Below are positions 17,714 through 25,883 of a DNA stretch of 64,000 nucleotides, in pieces. This stretch comes from Phormidesmis priestleyi Ana. Lineage in GTDB: Bacteria; Cyanobacteriota; Cyanobacteriia; Phormidesmidales; Phormidesmidaceae. Both the position numbers and the translations under genes were made by a program. Under the pieces are notes generated by a model. It saw only the letters and a list, made by a program, of their open reading frames with translations, ran no database searches and was not told where the DNA came from. The stretch spans positions 99,373 to 163,372 of the forward strand of contig LJZR01000010.1 in assembly GCA_001314865.1 (NCBI GenBank), given 5' to 3'. Position 1 is the first letter of the stretch. Each line of letters opens with the position of its first letter.

Positions 17714-18514
17714 CTAACCTTCTAAATTGGCTAGCTGGTAGAAGTCGAGATTGATCTCGCGCCATAGCGCTTGGTTGTTAGGGTCAGTTCGCAGCGCTTT
17801 TGTAAGGTAGATGCGAGCCTTTTGGGGTTGGCCTGCTTTAATCAACCTTCTGCCCCACCGCTGATATACGATAGCTTGCCACTGAACGATTTCGGTATCG
17901 GTAGGCATACGGTGGGCCAAGCCTTCTACGAGTGCGATCGCCCTAGGAAATTTTTGCTGCCTCAACAGCTCCTTGAGCTGTCCGTAGGCTTCTAGCTTTA
18001 GATCCTCTTCTTGCCCAGAGAGCGGATGCAATGACTGCCGAGAAACTCCCAACTGTGCTTTTTTTGGCAGCTGGGAGTCAATGGCTTTTTGAGCATTTCT
18101 ATGAGCGCTGCCACTGTCGGCAATCGTTTCGTAGGTCTCAGCATTATGAGCTGGTGCCCCAATCGCGGCTTCTGCTATAGCTGACTCGCTCGCAGTAGCC
18201 TTTGGCGTATCAGTTAGGCTACCAAAACCCATCTTTTCTAACGTCTGGATTAGATTGCTGAGCGTATTGTCTAAGCCAAAGCCGCCTGCATGGGATTGCA
18301 CATCAGGCCCTGCCGTCTTCGCCTCGCGAGCGTGATCAGCCGCTAACAAAACGGTATAAGCATCGTTGATTTTAATAAATTGCTCAATCGCTGCCTTATC
18401 CGGATTGATATCGGGATGATACTGTCGCACTAGCTTTCGATAAGCAGCTTTCACAGCTTGAGCCGAGGCCCCTCGGTGCAATCCTAATGTGTGATAGTGG
18501 GAGGCCAGGTTCAT
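17714..18514 (-). CDS. J-domain protein with helical C-terminus
   Basis: A 266-residue type III DnaJ-like co-chaperone. The J domain (about 4-65) has the essential HPD in YHPDINPDK, which stimulates Hsp70 ATPase. No zinc-finger or Gly/Phe region is present. The middle is low in conservation. The C-terminal 90 residues are TPR-like (QLKELLRQQKFPRAIALVEGL, WGRRLIKAGQPQKARIYLTKAL), probably for binding a client or partner. A specific function cannot be assigned. Confidence 0.85.
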   Translation of the reverse strand: MNLASHYHTLGLHRGASAQAVKAAYRKLVRQYHPDINPDKAAIEQFIKINDAYTVLLAADHAREAKTAGPDVQSHAGGFGLDNTLSNLIQTLEKMGFGSLTDTPKATASESAIAEAAIGAPAHNAETYETIADSGSAHRNAQKAIDSQLPKKAQLGVSRQSLHPLSGQEEDLKLEAYGQLKELLRQQKFPRAIALVEGLAHRMPTDTEIVQWQAIVYQRWGRRLIKAGQPQKARIYLTKALRTDPNNQALWREINLDFYQLANLEG

Positions 18515-18615
18515 ATCAGCTTGTTTTGATATGCAGAAGATATGGCGTACACCAGCCCAATTGCATCCGTAATATCACATGAGTGAGGGTGCTTAATAGA
18601 ACTCATCGTCTAATA

Positions 18616-18667
18616 TTTATTGCGGCTATTTATTGCGGCTATTTATTGCGGCTATTTATTGCGGCTA
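18616..18667. repeat. 13-bp tandem repeat, four perfect copies
   Basis: TTTATTGCGGCTA repeated four times (18616, 18629, 18642, 18655), six bases beyond the clpP stop codon. Confidence 0.95.
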
Positions 18668-18673
18668 TGACAG

Positions 18674-19276
18674 CTATGCAGGCAACCGCTCTTCAATCAC
18701 TCGGTCAATCAAGCCGTACTCTTTAGCCTCTGCCGCCGACATAAAAAAGTCGCGATCGCTGTCCTTCTCAATTTTCTCTACAGACTGTCCCGAATGCTGC
18801 GCCATTAGCTCATTGAGGTCCTGCCGTACCTTCACAATCCGCGCCGCCTCAATCTCAATATCGGTCGCCTGCGAGCGGCCCACCCCACCCGAAGGCTGGT
18901 GAATCATAATTCGCGAATGCGGCAGCGCCAGTCGCTTGCCCTTCGCACCCGCATTCAGCAAAAACGCACCCATACTGGCCGCTAAGCCCACACAAATAGT
19001 CACCACTTCAGACTTGATGTACTGCATCGTGTCATAAATCGCCATACCCGCTGTGACCGAGCCCCCTGGCGAGTTGATGTATAGGTAAATCGGCTTCGTT
19101 GAGTCTTCTGAGTCAAGGTAAAGCATGTAAGCCACAATCGCGTTTGCAATACCGTCATCAACTTCTTCAGTCAAAAAGATAATGCGCTCACGAAACAATC
19201 GCTCGTAGATACCGATCCACTGTTCGTAAGTGCCGCCAGGAAGGCGATAGGGGACGCTAGGAGTTCCGATAGGCAT
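18674..19276 (-). CDS. clpP: ClpP protease subunit, catalytically competent
   Basis: A 200-residue S14 serine protease subunit with the intact triad: S101 (GLAASMGAF), H126 (RIMIHQP) and D176 (SDRDFFMS). It assembles into tetradecameric rings fed by Clp ATPases. It is the last of three consecutive clp genes and the only one with a triad. Sequence and position next to ClpR resemble cyanobacterial ClpP3 (or P2), which forms the ClpP3/R core with ClpC. Separated from the upstream clp gene by a spacer of about 200 bp filled with a 13-bp repeat. Confidence 0.95.
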   Translation of the reverse strand: MPIGTPSVPYRLPGGTYEQWIGIYERLFRERIIFLTEEVDDGIANAIVAYMLYLDSEDSTKPIYLYINSPGGSVTAGMAIYDTMQYIKSEVVTICVGLAASMGAFLLNAGAKGKRLALPHSRIMIHQPSGGVGRSQATDIEIEAARIVKVRQDLNELMAQHSGQSVEKIEKDSDRDFFMSAAEAKEYGLIDRVIEERLPA

Positions 19277-19305
19277 GGGATTAATTCAGTGGAAGGTGGA
19301 CACTT

Positions 19306-19437
19306 GAAAATGGGTGAGAAAAATGGGTGAGAAAAATGGGTGAGAAAAATGGGTGAGAAAAATGGGTGAGAAAAATGGGTGAGAAAAATGGGTGAGAAAA
19401 ATGGGTGAGAAAAATGGGCGGAAAAAATGGGTGGGCA
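19306..19437. repeat. 13-bp tandem array, about ten copies
   Basis: ATGGGT recurs every 13 bp from 19310 to 19427 (unit ATGGGTGAGAAAA). Eight copies are near-perfect and the last two diverge. The array lies between two clp genes of the same operon. One minus-strand frame through it is open, but gives only a repetitive Phe/Pro/His string and is not taken as a gene. Confidence 0.95.
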
Positions 19438-19477
19438 TTGACAACCGGCCCAGGCGCTATGCCTCAAAACGCTAGAA

Positions 19478-20161
19478 TCAAACCTCTACGGCCGCATCTG
19501 CCGTTACGTTCGCTGCCGGATTCTCAATGACCCGATCAATTAAGCCATAGGTTTTAGCTTCTTCTGGCGATAGATAAAACATCCGCTCCATATCTCGCTT
19601 AATCTTATCGACGCTCTGGCCTGTATTGTTAGCCAATATCTGCTGAATGAGCTGCCTTTTCTCTAGCACTTGCTCTGCTTCTATCTCAATGTCAGTCGCT
19701 TGCCCGCGAGTCAGCGTTTGGGGATGCGTCAGGGCGATGCTCGTATGAGGTAGGGCAGCTCGCTTACCCTTAGCACCTGCCGAGAGCAAAACGGCTGCCA
19801 TCCCGTAAGCAGTCCCCATACAAATAGTCACCACTTCGGACTTGATATAAGCAATCGTATCGTATACGGCGAGTCCAGCTCTAATTGAAACCATTCCCGC
19901 TGAAGAATCGGCTTGCCCTGTCATAACGGGGTCGCCAACAGAGTTGATATACAGATAAATCGGCTTGGTGTTGTCATCGGATTCTAAATAGAGCAACGCC
20001 GAGACAATTGAGTTAGCAACCCCATCCGTCAGTGGCTGATTAATAAACAAAATACGCTCTTGGCTCATGCGAGTGTATACACTCACCCATTGCCATGAGC
20101 GACTGCCGGGTAGATTGTACGGAACGCGCAGGATGCCATCGACAGACATAAGAAGAAGCAA
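19478..20161 (-). CDS. ClpP-like subunit lacking the catalytic triad
   Basis: A 227-residue ClpP-fold protein. Aligned to the active paralog next door, the catalytic Ser becomes G120 (GTAYGMAA), His becomes T145 (with H146 adjacent) and Asp becomes M194 (ERMFYLS). About 14 extra residues (TGQADSSAGMVSIR region) sit where ClpP reads PGGSVTAG. The loss is clean and the frame intact, so it is likely a structural ClpR-type subunit, not a pseudogene. It is the middle gene of the clp operon. Start ATG 20161; an internal ATG five codons in is also possible. Confidence 0.85.
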   Translation of the reverse strand: MLLLMSVDGILRVPYNLPGSRSWQWVSVYTRMSQERILFINQPLTDGVANSIVSALLYLESDDNTKPIYLYINSVGDPVMTGQADSSAGMVSIRAGLAVYDTIAYIKSEVVTICMGTAYGMAAVLLSAGAKGKRAALPHTSIALTHPQTLTRGQATDIEIEAEQVLEKRQLIQQILANNTGQSVDKIKRDMERMFYLSPEEAKTYGLIDRVIENPAANVTADAAVEV

Positions 20162-20194
20162 GGGGGAGGGAACAGCAAGGAGCGAAACAATGAA

Positions 20195-20222
20195 TTACAT
20201 AACGCAAAAAACTACATAACGC
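20195..20222. repeat. Duplicated clpR 3' end
   Basis: CTACATAACGC (20212-20222), which includes the clpR stop codon on the minus strand, recurs as TTACATAACGC at 20195-20205, 17 bp further downstream. Confidence 0.75.
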
Positions 20223-20928
20223 CAGCTGGAATCGCGGTGGGCAGCTCCTTGGTGCTACTTAACACGCGATCAATTAGGCCGTACTCTTTAGCTTCTTCAG
20301 GCGTTAGGTAAAACATTCGGTCAGTATCTTTATCGAGCTTTTCAGTCGTCTGACCGGTGTTAGTAGACAAAATATCCAGAAAAGAAGCCTTATTCGCCAG
20401 GACTTCTTCTGCGCGAATTTGAATGTCTGTCGCCTGACCTCGGGCGCCTGAGCGAGCCTGATTAAGCACAATCGTGGCATGAGGTAAGCTGGCGCGTGAG
20501 CCTTTGGCACCAGAGGATAAAATCATGGCAGCAGTGCCCATTGCCTGACCTAAGCAAATGGTGTGAACCGGTGGCTTGATATATTTAAGCGTGTCGCAAA
20601 TGGCAAAAGCTTCGGTCTCAAAGCCCACAGAGTCGCCCGTGTACCAAGATGTCCCTGTAGAGTTGATGTAAAAGAAAATGGGCTTGTCGGGATCGTCAAA
20701 TTCTAGATACAGGAGCTGGGCAATGATGAGCTTAGTAACATCTACGCCCATCTGACGCTTAAAGTCATCAGATGAGACAAGGGGGGTACCCAGATACACA
20801 ATGCGCTCTTTGAGCAGCAAAGAAGGCAGGTCAGGTGGGGGAGTCTTGTAGGCCATGGCGCCTCCACCGTAGGGAGCTTGTATTGCCTTGATGGGAGAAC
20901 TCATAGATAGCTCAGCGGGTGCGTTCAA
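20212..20928 (-). CDS. clpR: ClpR, non-catalytic Clp core subunit
   Basis: A 238-residue ClpP-fold protein with the features of cyanobacterial ClpR: an N-terminal extension (SPIKAIQAPYGGG, PPPDLPSLLLKERIVYLG) and the STGTSWYTGDSVGFETEAFAI insert. The catalytic Ser position is G131 (GQAMGTAAM), His is N156 (IVLNQA) and Asp is Met (DRMFYLT). In Synechococcus and Synechocystis ClpR pairs with ClpP3 to form the essential core used by ClpC. First gene of the three-gene operon; 50 bp to the next. Confidence 0.93.
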   Translation of the reverse strand: MNAPAELSMSSPIKAIQAPYGGGAMAYKTPPPDLPSLLLKERIVYLGTPLVSSDDFKRQMGVDVTKLIIAQLLYLEFDDPDKPIFFYINSTGTSWYTGDSVGFETEAFAICDTLKYIKPPVHTICLGQAMGTAAMILSSGAKGSRASLPHATIVLNQARSGARGQATDIQIRAEEVLANKASFLDILSTNTGQTTEKLDKDTDRMFYLTPEEAKEYGLIDRVLSSTKELPTAIPAGVM

Positions 20929-21267
20929 TTAATATGCTTTCCATAGTAGCTCGCAAGCGAACTTGGTGGACTGCGATCGCCCGTCCGTTTTTGACCGGTT
21001 TCTAGCCTGTTTTTGGCGGATAACCTCACTCCTCACTCCGCATTTCACGACCTTTTGGCGATGCCATATGGAATTGATATGGAATTGATCCCAACCGAGC
21101 TGATGTTAGATCTTCAGATCTGATAAAACATGTCTTAGCAAATGCTTTTGACCTATTTCCTTGGACCGACTGTTGGCCTATTGTTTAGGGGCATCTTGTT
21201 TAGGCGCATTGTTTAAGTTGGTTAGTGTTCAAGTCAGTTGGTTACAACGTTAGGAGCTAGGCTAAGC
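20929..21267. other. Intergenic region, 339 bp, between clpR and the vWA gene
   Basis: Contains divergent promoters by position. Seen here: an 11-bp direct repeat ATATGGAATTG (21066-21087), an AGATCTTCAGATCT word near 21112, and several GTTTAGG-type repeats near 21183-21215. No clear small gene. Confidence 0.55.
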
Positions 21268-22500
21268 ATGAAAGTTGGTTTAAAGTGGGCACTCAGCGAT
21301 GCGCATGTCCCTACAGGGCAAGACAACAGTCAGCGTCAGCTGTCGGTCTCACTGTCGGCCAGTGGAGAGGGCTCCCAAGCGCCGATTAACCTGTGTTTTG
21401 TGCTCGATTGCAGTGGTTCAATGGGCGGCATCCCCTTAAAGACAGTGAAGCAGGCGGCTAGTCGGTTGATTGATCGAATGACGGCGCGCGATCGCATCTC
21501 AATTATCACCTTCAACCACAAGGCCAAAATCCTAGTCGAGAACCAACCCGCGACGGATTTAGAAAACATCAAGCGCAAAATTGACGGACTCAAAGCCAGC
21601 GGCGGCACTTGCATAGACGACGGGCTAAAAGCAGGCATTGAGCAGCTTGCCAGCGGCAAAGAAGGTCGAATATCGCAGCTATTGCTGCTCACAGATGGTG
21701 AAAATGAGCATGGTGACAATGCTCGCGCGGTAAAGCTCGCCAACGTTGCGGTGGGCTACAACCTAACCATCAGCACACTGGGCTTTGGTGACCATTGGAA
21801 TCAAGATGTATTAGAACAAATTGCCGATGCGGGTGGCGGCTCGCTGAACTACATTCAGCATGCTGAAGAAGCCGTGGGCATTTTTGGGCGGCTGTTCACT
21901 CGCATTCAATCAGTTGGGCTGACCAATGCGTTTCTAAACATTGAGCTAGCCGATGGCACCCGCCTTGCAGACCTTAAGCCCGTGGCCCAAGTTGCGCCCG
22001 AAACCGTAGAGCTACCAGTCGTGCAGCAAGGCAATGAAGCCATTGTGCGAATTGGCGATTTAATGAAGGATCAGCCGCGCGTGGTTTTACTGAACTTATA
22101 TGTACCGCGACTAACGGCAAGCACAGCCGTCATTGCACAGCTCCAGGTCACTTATGACGACCCCGTGATAGAAGCCACAGCCCAATCTACCGAAAAGTTT
22201 GCGGTTAACATTGAGGCGCAAGATGCTTATGTACCTGCGGTGGACGCTGGCGTTCAGCAAAACATTTTGGCACTCGCGAAGTACCGACAAACACAGATTG
22301 CTGAGGAAAAGCTGAAGGCAGGCGATCGCAAAGGAGCCGTTACCATGCTTCAGTCGGCGGCAAATACCGCCATCCAGATGGGCGATACCCATGCGGCAAC
22401 AGTACTGCAAGAAAATGCGACAGTGCTGCAAACGGGGAATGAGCTGTCAAAGAGCGATCAAAAGAAGACCCGCATCGCCTCTAAAACTCAGCTGAGGTAG
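21268..22500 (+). CDS. von Willebrand factor A domain protein
   Basis: About 410 residues. A vWA domain (about 40-220) has the metal-ion-dependent adhesion site DCSGSMGG, with the downstream Thr (GGTCIDDG) and Asp (LLLTDGENEHGD) elements. A C-terminal beta-rich and helical part (about 230-400) follows, as in bacterial vWA proteins annotated YfbK/inter-alpha-trypsin-like. No signal peptide, so it is cytosolic. ATG 21268 is chosen because TAGGAG lies 12 nt upstream; a TTG at 21238 is in frame. The epimerase gene starts 12 bp after its stop, suggesting one operon. Confidence 0.88.
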   Translation: MKVGLKWALSDAHVPTGQDNSQRQLSVSLSASGEGSQAPINLCFVLDCSGSMGGIPLKTVKQAASRLIDRMTARDRISIITFNHKAKILVENQPATDLENIKRKIDGLKASGGTCIDDGLKAGIEQLASGKEGRISQLLLLTDGENEHGDNARAVKLANVAVGYNLTISTLGFGDHWNQDVLEQIADAGGGSLNYIQHAEEAVGIFGRLFTRIQSVGLTNAFLNIELADGTRLADLKPVAQVAPETVELPVVQQGNEAIVRIGDLMKDQPRVVLLNLYVPRLTASTAVIAQLQVTYDDPVIEATAQSTEKFAVNIEAQDAYVPAVDAGVQQNILALAKYRQTQIAEEKLKAGDRKGAVTMLQSAANTAIQMGDTHAATVLQENATVLQTGNELSKSDQKKTRIASKTQLR

Positions 22501-22512
22501 CCCACCAACTGC

Positions 22513-23565
22513 ATGCATATTCACATTGAACCATTCACAGTTCACAAGCGAGTGCCTTTAACGATCAGCCGTGGCACGACAGCAGGCTCTACGAACTTAT
22601 GGGTACGAATTGAAGCAGATGGCATTGATGGGTGGGGCGAGGCTTCGCCTTTTTCGATTGGATCACAGACTCAAACGACTGAACAAATTACAGCCGATTT
22701 AGAAGCGCTTGCACTTTGGCTGTCTGCATATCATCCGTTTCAGCAGCAAGCGATTGAGGCGAGGCTGACTGAGTCAGGTGTTTGTTCGGCAGCGCGAGCA
22801 GCGATAGATGTGGCGCTGCATGATTGGCTAGGTAAGCAGGTAGGGCTGCCATTGTGGCAGCTATGGGGCTTAGACTTGGCAAAAATTAGCCCCACAGCAG
22901 TCACCGTGGGTATTAGCTCACCGGAAGGCGCAGCGGATAGACTGCAAAAATGGTGCGATCAGCAGCCAGTTGCTTCTGTAAAAGTAAAACTAGGCAATCC
23001 AACCGGGATTGAAGCCGATCAGGCCATGTTTGAAGCAGTGCTAGCCGAAGTGCCCGCAGGCGCTAAAGTCAGTATTGATGCCAACGGCGGCTGGAACTTA
23101 CCCGATGCTTTGACGATGGCCCATTGGCTGGCAGATCGGGGCGTTACTTACTTGGAGCAGCCTTTATCTGTCGCGGATGACGGCCTATTACCACAGCTCT
23201 ATGAACGGTCACCTTTGCCCATTTTTATCGATGAAAGCTGCTTCACGGGCGCCGATATTCCCCGCTTAGCACACTGCATTCATGGCATTAATATTAAGCT
23301 AATGAAGGCGGGAGGCTTAAGCGAGGCAAGGCGGATGATTCATACCGCTAGAGCCTGTGGTTTGGGCGTGATGTTTGGCTGCTATTCAGATAGCGCGATC
23401 GCTAACACTGCCTTATCCCATCTCTCGCCTTTGGCCGACCATCTCGATCTCGATAGCCACTTCAATTTAAAAGACGATCCGTTCCAAGGCGCTCAGCTCC
23501 AAAACGGTGCGTTAATACCTAACAATCACTCTGGACTCGGACTCTCTCGCCATGCTAGCTCCTGA
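22513..23565 (+). CDS. Enolase-superfamily epimerase (dipeptide epimerase or DgcA-type)
   Basis: A 350-residue member of the muconate-lactonizing subgroup. Motifs: KVKLG (acid-base Lys pair), SIDANGGW, YLEQPL and FIDES (metal ligands Asp, Glu, Asp), and INIKLMKAGG (opposite Lys). Near the C-terminus D312 and D314 (DLD) match the DxD that holds the dipeptide amino group in L-Ala-D/L-Glu epimerases. The following DUF1611 gene overlaps by 14 bp. The same pairing is reported for DgcA (N-acetyl-D-glutamate racemase) and DgcN, so either substrate is possible. It acts in D-Glu salvage in both readings. Confidence 0.85.
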   Translation: MHIHIEPFTVHKRVPLTISRGTTAGSTNLWVRIEADGIDGWGEASPFSIGSQTQTTEQITADLEALALWLSAYHPFQQQAIEARLTESGVCSAARAAIDVALHDWLGKQVGLPLWQLWGLDLAKISPTAVTVGISSPEGAADRLQKWCDQQPVASVKVKLGNPTGIEADQAMFEAVLAEVPAGAKVSIDANGGWNLPDALTMAHWLADRGVTYLEQPLSVADDGLLPQLYERSPLPIFIDESCFTGADIPRLAHCIHGINIKLMKAGGLSEARRMIHTARACGLGVMFGCYSDSAIANTALSHLSPLADHLDLDSHFNLKDDPFQGAQLQNGALIPNNHSGLGLSRHASS

Positions 23566-24598
23566 TGATCACATCGCGATTCTCATGCACGGTGGCCTTA
23601 AAGGGGCCAAAGGCAAAACTGGCATTTCTCTGCTGCGCTACAGCCAAAACCCGATCGTCTGCGTTATTGACGAAACTGCTGAGGGCGAGTCAGTTGCATC
23701 GCTCACTGGTATAGACCGTCATATTCCCATTGTGTCCTCGTTAGAGGATGCATTGGCACTTAATCCAACTGTACTTGCGATTGGCCTTGCACCTTCGGGC
23801 GGCCAACTGCCCGAGCCCTGGTACGCCCAGGTTAAGCAAGGCGTTAGAGCTGGGCTTTCGGTCATGAATGGACTGCACACTCAGATGAATGAGGATTCAG
23901 AGGTTGCCAGCAATATTCAACCGGGAAGATGGGTTTGGGATGTTCGGCGAGAGCCCATAGGGCTCAGTGTGGGTGGGGGCCTAGCGAGGCTATTAGCATG
24001 CGATCGCGTCCTAACCGTTGGCACCGACATGGGCGTCGGCAAAATGTCTACCAGCATCGAACTCAACCGTGCTGCCAAAGCCCAAAGGTTGCGATCTAAA
24101 CTCATCGCCACGGGGCAAACCGGCTTAATGCTTGGCGAAGATGGCGTAGCCCTAGACGCGGTTCGGGTTGACTATGCGTCAGGCGCAGTTGAACAGTGCT
24201 TACTCAGGAATGGTGAAGACCACGATATTTTGTTTGTAGAAGGTCAAGGTTCTTTGCTCAATCCGGCTTCTACCGCAACGCTGCCGCTAATTAGAGGGTC
24301 ACAGCCAACGCATTTAATTTTGGTGCATAAGGCAAACCTGAGCCATATTCAGCACTTTCCAGATTTTAAGATTCCGCCGCTGCATGAGGTGATCCAGCTA
24401 TATGAGTCGGTAGCAACAGCAGCAGGGACATTTGCGCCTGCAAAGGTGGTTGGAATTGCGCTGAATACGTTCGGATTGAGTGCGGAGGAGGGGTTGCGTG
24501 CGATCGCAGAGACCGCTCAAAAGACAGGACTGCCCTGCACCGATGTCGTTCGTTTCGGCGGCGATCCGTTACTCGCTAGCATCAGAAATATTGCTTAA
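23552..24598 (+). CDS. DUF1611 protein, candidate D-glutamate N-acetyltransferase (DgcN-like)
   Basis: A 348-residue DUF1611 protein. The N-terminal Rossmann-like half carries GGLKGAKGKTG and, mid-protein, a P-loop-like GTDMGVGKMS (157-166) like that of dethiobiotin synthetases. VEGQGSLLNPAS and LVHKANLSHI follow. Family members named DgcN acetylate D-glutamate so that a partner racemase (DgcA) can convert it to the L form. The 14-bp overlap with the epimerase gene fits such coupling. Assignment rests on family knowledge and context, not on residues proven here. Confidence 0.75.
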   Translation: MLAPDDHIAILMHGGLKGAKGKTGISLLRYSQNPIVCVIDETAEGESVASLTGIDRHIPIVSSLEDALALNPTVLAIGLAPSGGQLPEPWYAQVKQGVRAGLSVMNGLHTQMNEDSEVASNIQPGRWVWDVRREPIGLSVGGGLARLLACDRVLTVGTDMGVGKMSTSIELNRAAKAQRLRSKLIATGQTGLMLGEDGVALDAVRVDYASGAVEQCLLRNGEDHDILFVEGQGSLLNPASTATLPLIRGSQPTHLILVHKANLSHIQHFPDFKIPPLHEVIQLYESVATAAGTFAPAKVVGIALNTFGLSAEEGLRAIAETAQKTGLPCTDVVRFGGDPLLASIRNIA

Positions 24599-24615
24599 AC
24601 CGAATGCTTAAACCG
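24592..24615. repeat. Duplicated 3' end of the DUF1611 gene
   Basis: TGCTTAAACCG (24592-24602) includes the stop codon and recurs at 24605-24615, period 13. Confidence 0.75.
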
Positions 24616-24637
24616 GATTGAACCGCTCGCACTCAAA

Positions 24638-24680
24638 TAGCGATGTTTTTGTAGCGATGTTTTTGTAGCGATGTTTTTTG
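24638..24680. repeat. 14-bp tandem repeat, three copies
   Basis: TAGCGATGTTTTTG at 24638, 24652 and 24666 (last copy with one extra T), in the spacer between convergent DUF1611 and infA. Confidence 0.9.
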
Positions 24681-24822
24681 AAGGGTTTTCGAACATCAGT
24701 TCACTTCAGCGCTGGCGCTCTACCAAAACAAAACACATAACCAAGATACCGTTCAAGGCCCTAGCTATGTGCTGCTTAATTCTTTAAGGATGTTATTAAG
24801 ACCTACATCAAGAGACCTACAC

Positions 24823-25050
24823 TTAGCGGGGCTTCTTGAGGCGGTAGGTGATGCGGCCTTTAGTCAGGTCATAGGGAGTAAGTTCTACTTTGACGCGATC
24901 GCCCGGCAGAATCTTAATATAGTTTCGTCGAATCTTACCCGAAATATGGGCAAGTACGTTAAACCCATTATCTAGGTCAACCCGAAACATTGCGTTGGGA
25001 AGCGACTCAGTAATCGTCCCTTCCATCTCAATCAAATCTTGCTTAGACAA
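24823..25050 (-). CDS. infA: Translation initiation factor IF-1
   Basis: A 75-residue OB-fold protein that occupies the ribosomal A site during initiation. It has the family sequence [38 protein letters not shown] and the basic end YRLKK. It ends the minus-strand ribosomal cluster. In most cyanobacteria rpmJ follows directly; here the next gene is convergent and unrelated, and rpmJ is 17 kb away. Confidence 0.97.
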   Translation of the reverse strand: MSKQDLIEMEGTITESLPNAMFRVDLDNGFNVLAHISGKIRRNYIKILPGDRVKVELTPYDLTKGRITYRLKKPR

Positions 25051-25304
25051 CTAACCGTTCCTCTCTTTTTCGCTCACAAATAAAACACATACTTTAAAAT
25101 CCTAACAAAACCCTAAATAATGCCAAACCGGAAACCCGACCCTATAGAGGAAGATTCCCGGTCATCTTACTATCATCAATTGACGTAAGCTCAATCTTGT
25201 TACAAGAAAACGTCAACCCTCAGTAAGCACCGTAGTAGGCACCCTTTAGTTACTTACGCTAATCGGCTTATACAGCAGGCTCAGCCCCTACAACACCAGC
25301 ATTA

Positions 25305-25883
25305 TCAATCAGCAGTAGCATTAACATCAGGCTTGTCAACAATGGCCCTCAGCGCATCCGTTACGTTACTCAATGCTTGATTGCCATCCACAGAGCGCAG
25401 CAGCCCTTGGGCTTGGTAAAAAGCAATCAACGGCTCAGTTTGCGCTCGATAAACTTCTAGACGATTTCGGATCACATCTTCTTTATCATCCGCCCGTCCA
25501 CGTTCCAGCATTCTGGAAACCAACACATCATCAGGAACTTCCAAATTAATCACAGAGTCACAGCGCTGCTCGATCTCATCAAGCAGCGCTGTCAAAAACT
25601 CCGCCTGCTCCACGTTTCGAGGAAACCCATCTAAAAGCCAGCCATGAGCGGTATCTTCCGAGCTAAGTCGCTCGCCAATCAAGTCCAACATCAGATCATC
25701 AGGCACCAACTCGCCCGCGCTCATATAGCCTTCTGCCTTTTGGCCGAGCGTCGTCTCAGCCTTGACGGCCGCCCGCAAAATGTCACCCGTCGAGATATGA
25801 GGCACCTTACAACGCTCAGAGAGCACTTTTGCTTGAGTTCCTTTACCAGCACCAGGTGGGCCTAAAAAGATAAGTCTGGTCAT
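25305..25883 (-). CDS. adk: Adenylate kinase
   Basis: Catalyses ATP + AMP = 2 ADP. A 192-residue short form without the zinc/LID insertion. P-loop [13 protein letters not shown]-site [10 protein letters not shown], and [13 protein letters not shown] are all present. Its ATG overlaps the secY stop by one base (TAATG), indicating translational coupling. A 254-bp gap separates it from infA. Confidence 0.97.
   Translation of the reverse strand: MTRLIFLGPPGAGKGTQAKVLSERCKVPHISTGDILRAAVKAETTLGQKAEGYMSAGELVPDDLMLDLIGERLSSEDTAHGWLLDGFPRNVEQAEFLTALLDEIEQRCDSVINLEVPDDVLVSRMLERGRADDKEDVIRNRLEVYRAQTEPLIAFYQAQGLLRSVDGNQALSNVTDALRAIVDKPDVNATAD

Noticed and set aside
19171..19467. Open frame through the 13-bp array (Phe/Pro/His repeats)
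   Set aside because: It is a by-product of the repeat in one frame, and overlaps the clpP start on the same strand.
21020..21060. CACTCCTCACTCC word resembling the conserved core of the Yfr1 small RNA
   Set aside because: The exact ACTCCTCACAC core is absent, there is no flanking stem with T-run, and the location is not beside trxA.
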